Made by a program: the position numbers and the translations under genes. A stretch of 64,000 nucleotides of DNA, taken from positions 16,031,358 to 16,095,357 of the forward strand of contig NC_083653.1 in assembly GCF_963576545.1 (NCBI RefSeq). Reading direction: 5' to 3'. The notes under the pieces were generated by a model, which worked only from the letters and a program-made list of their open reading frames with translations, was not told the DNA's origin and ran no database searches. This document shows, in pieces, positions 62,857 to 64,000 of the stretch (the stretch's first letter is position 1; each line of letters begins with the position of its first letter). The stretch is from Limanda limanda (taxonomy: Eukaryota; Chordata; Actinopteri; Pleuronectiformes; Pleuronectidae).

Positions 62857-64000
62857 TGAGTGGTGATGGGAGGTGTGGCCATTAGTCTGTCAAGCTTCTT
62901 TCTCCCTGTTGTCTCGCTCCTCCTCTCCTTCCTTCACTTTCCTTTATGCTGCACTCTCAAAAACTCCAATTAAAGTAATAAAATACACACTCACACACAT
63001 ACACACTTATATACATTTCCAGAACTAACATAAACATTCACTACACACACACATTTGTGCACGCAGGTAAGCACACGTGCACAAACCCTGACACCCGCTC
63101 AGTTCCTGCCCCCCTGTATTCCCGCCTCCCCTGGTTAAATATCCTGGTTATTAAAGAGAAATGTGCTGCAGGTTTCTGAGGCTCTGTGTGCCACACATCT
63201 GGCCTGGGCCTTCAGGAAACGGCTGGTTCACTTCACTCTTGTCATCACCTTCCAACACGTTTCTTTCACATTTCAATTTGGCAGCGGCACAGCAGGCAGC
63301 TCTAGCACACGCACACGCACACACAAATGCACATTTGCACGTAAGCATGCGCAGACACACACACCCGCGCAGCAGGAGTGCACATCCGAACGTAAGTGCA
63401 CATCTGCACACATGCGCTCAGGAACAGACACACACACGGTCCACATTAGTGACAGTGGGAGTGCACTTTTTGCTGCTGTGGTGCTCAGTTTTCGGCCTCT
63501 CAGCTCAAAGGGGGTGGACTCTTTTTCATCCCTTTGTTTCTGCATTTTTCTGTCTCTCTCTCTCTCTTTTACTTTCTCTTTGTCTCTCTCCAACCACTTC
63601 TTCGTTGACAGAAGAAAAACCTCTAAACCACCCGTGACACAAACTCCCACCTCAGGCTTGGTCAGGATTGTGTGGGAATAGCAGTGAGACTCTGGGAAAG
63701 ACACTTTTTTTTAATGGTTATGAGCTTTAAAGGGATTAATAGCAAGTCAACTTTTAGTCAAGAAATGGACACTGACAGACAGTGTTAGATAAGATGGTTA
63801 AATAAGTTGGTCATTAGTTTCCAGTTTATTCTGCGAATTAATCTTAACAGGAAACATGTGTATAAACAGAAATACAAAATGTGTCATTCTTTTGGACGAC
63901 ATGTTTCAACTGTAGCTGCAGATGAGTGTAAAGTTGATCTGATGCTTCAAAGTTTAAAAATCTGTACATTCGTATTTGGGAAAAATTGAGTTAAGAAATC

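Larger units (their letters stand above)
58891..64000. other. intergenic DNA, right end
   Basis: Scattered short CA clusters (59.2-59.5, 61.4, 62.0 and 63.0-63.4 kb), AT-rich DNA at 60.3-60.9 kb, a GGAGGGA-rich stretch near 61.70-61.73 kb and the (GT)n at 62.8 kb. Frames of up to 172 codons at 63.2-63.7 kb are CA-cluster translations. Confidence 0.65.

Noticed and set aside
63161..63681. Two overlapping plus-strand frames of 158 and 172 codons
   Set aside because: Both read through scattered CA/GCACAC clusters and a CT-rich stretch; their composition explains the lack of stops.

Overview
This is animal nuclear DNA, almost certainly from a ray-finned (probably percomorph) fish. Two things point there. 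There is one intron-split vertebrate developmental gene whose exons are found only on the minus strand. The rest is low-density intergenic DNA full of CA/GA microsatellites and interspersed repeats of types familiar from fish genomes. There are no bacterial-style operons. Most long open frames are translations of (CA)n/(GA)n tracts or chance frames.

The gene is tbx18, a T-box transcriptional repressor. Eight coding exons can be joined on the minus strand from the ATG at 41923 to the stop at 34253, every junction having GT/AG ends and matching phase. They give a 508-residue protein with an N-terminal eh1-like Groucho-binding motif, a basic nuclear localisation stretch, a complete T-box (about residues 105-298) and a Tbx18-type C-terminal region. 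A CpG-rich, TATA-less promoter with GC and CCAAT boxes lies at about 41690-42300. A possible poly(A) signal is at 33159-33164.

Layout: 1-33 kb is non-coding DNA downstream of tbx18, with microsatellites, tRNA-derived SINEs (14.1, 20.9 and 24.9 kb), other interspersed repeats (5.1, 9.0, 10.5 and 16.2 kb), a fold-back structure at 21.0-21.2 kb and several stretches that look like conserved non-coding elements. 34.2-41.9 kb is tbx18; intron 6 holds a GC-rich island and intron 1 a candidate regulatory element. 42.3-64 kb is the upstream gene-poor flank. It carries a 240-bp GA tract, an AT-rich homeodomain-motif cluster at 44.9-45.1 kb, and a sequence of about 440 bp present twice (47.45-47.89 and 48.72-49.18 kb). 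Copy one sits inside an older repeat and is flanked by a 16-bp target-site-like duplication.

No second protein-coding gene, classical tRNA/rRNA gene, CRISPR array or viral genome was recognised. Exons of neighbouring genes too short to see by eye cannot be excluded. Regulatory calls rest on sequence appearance and short motifs only, and repeat families were recognised from memory without a database search.
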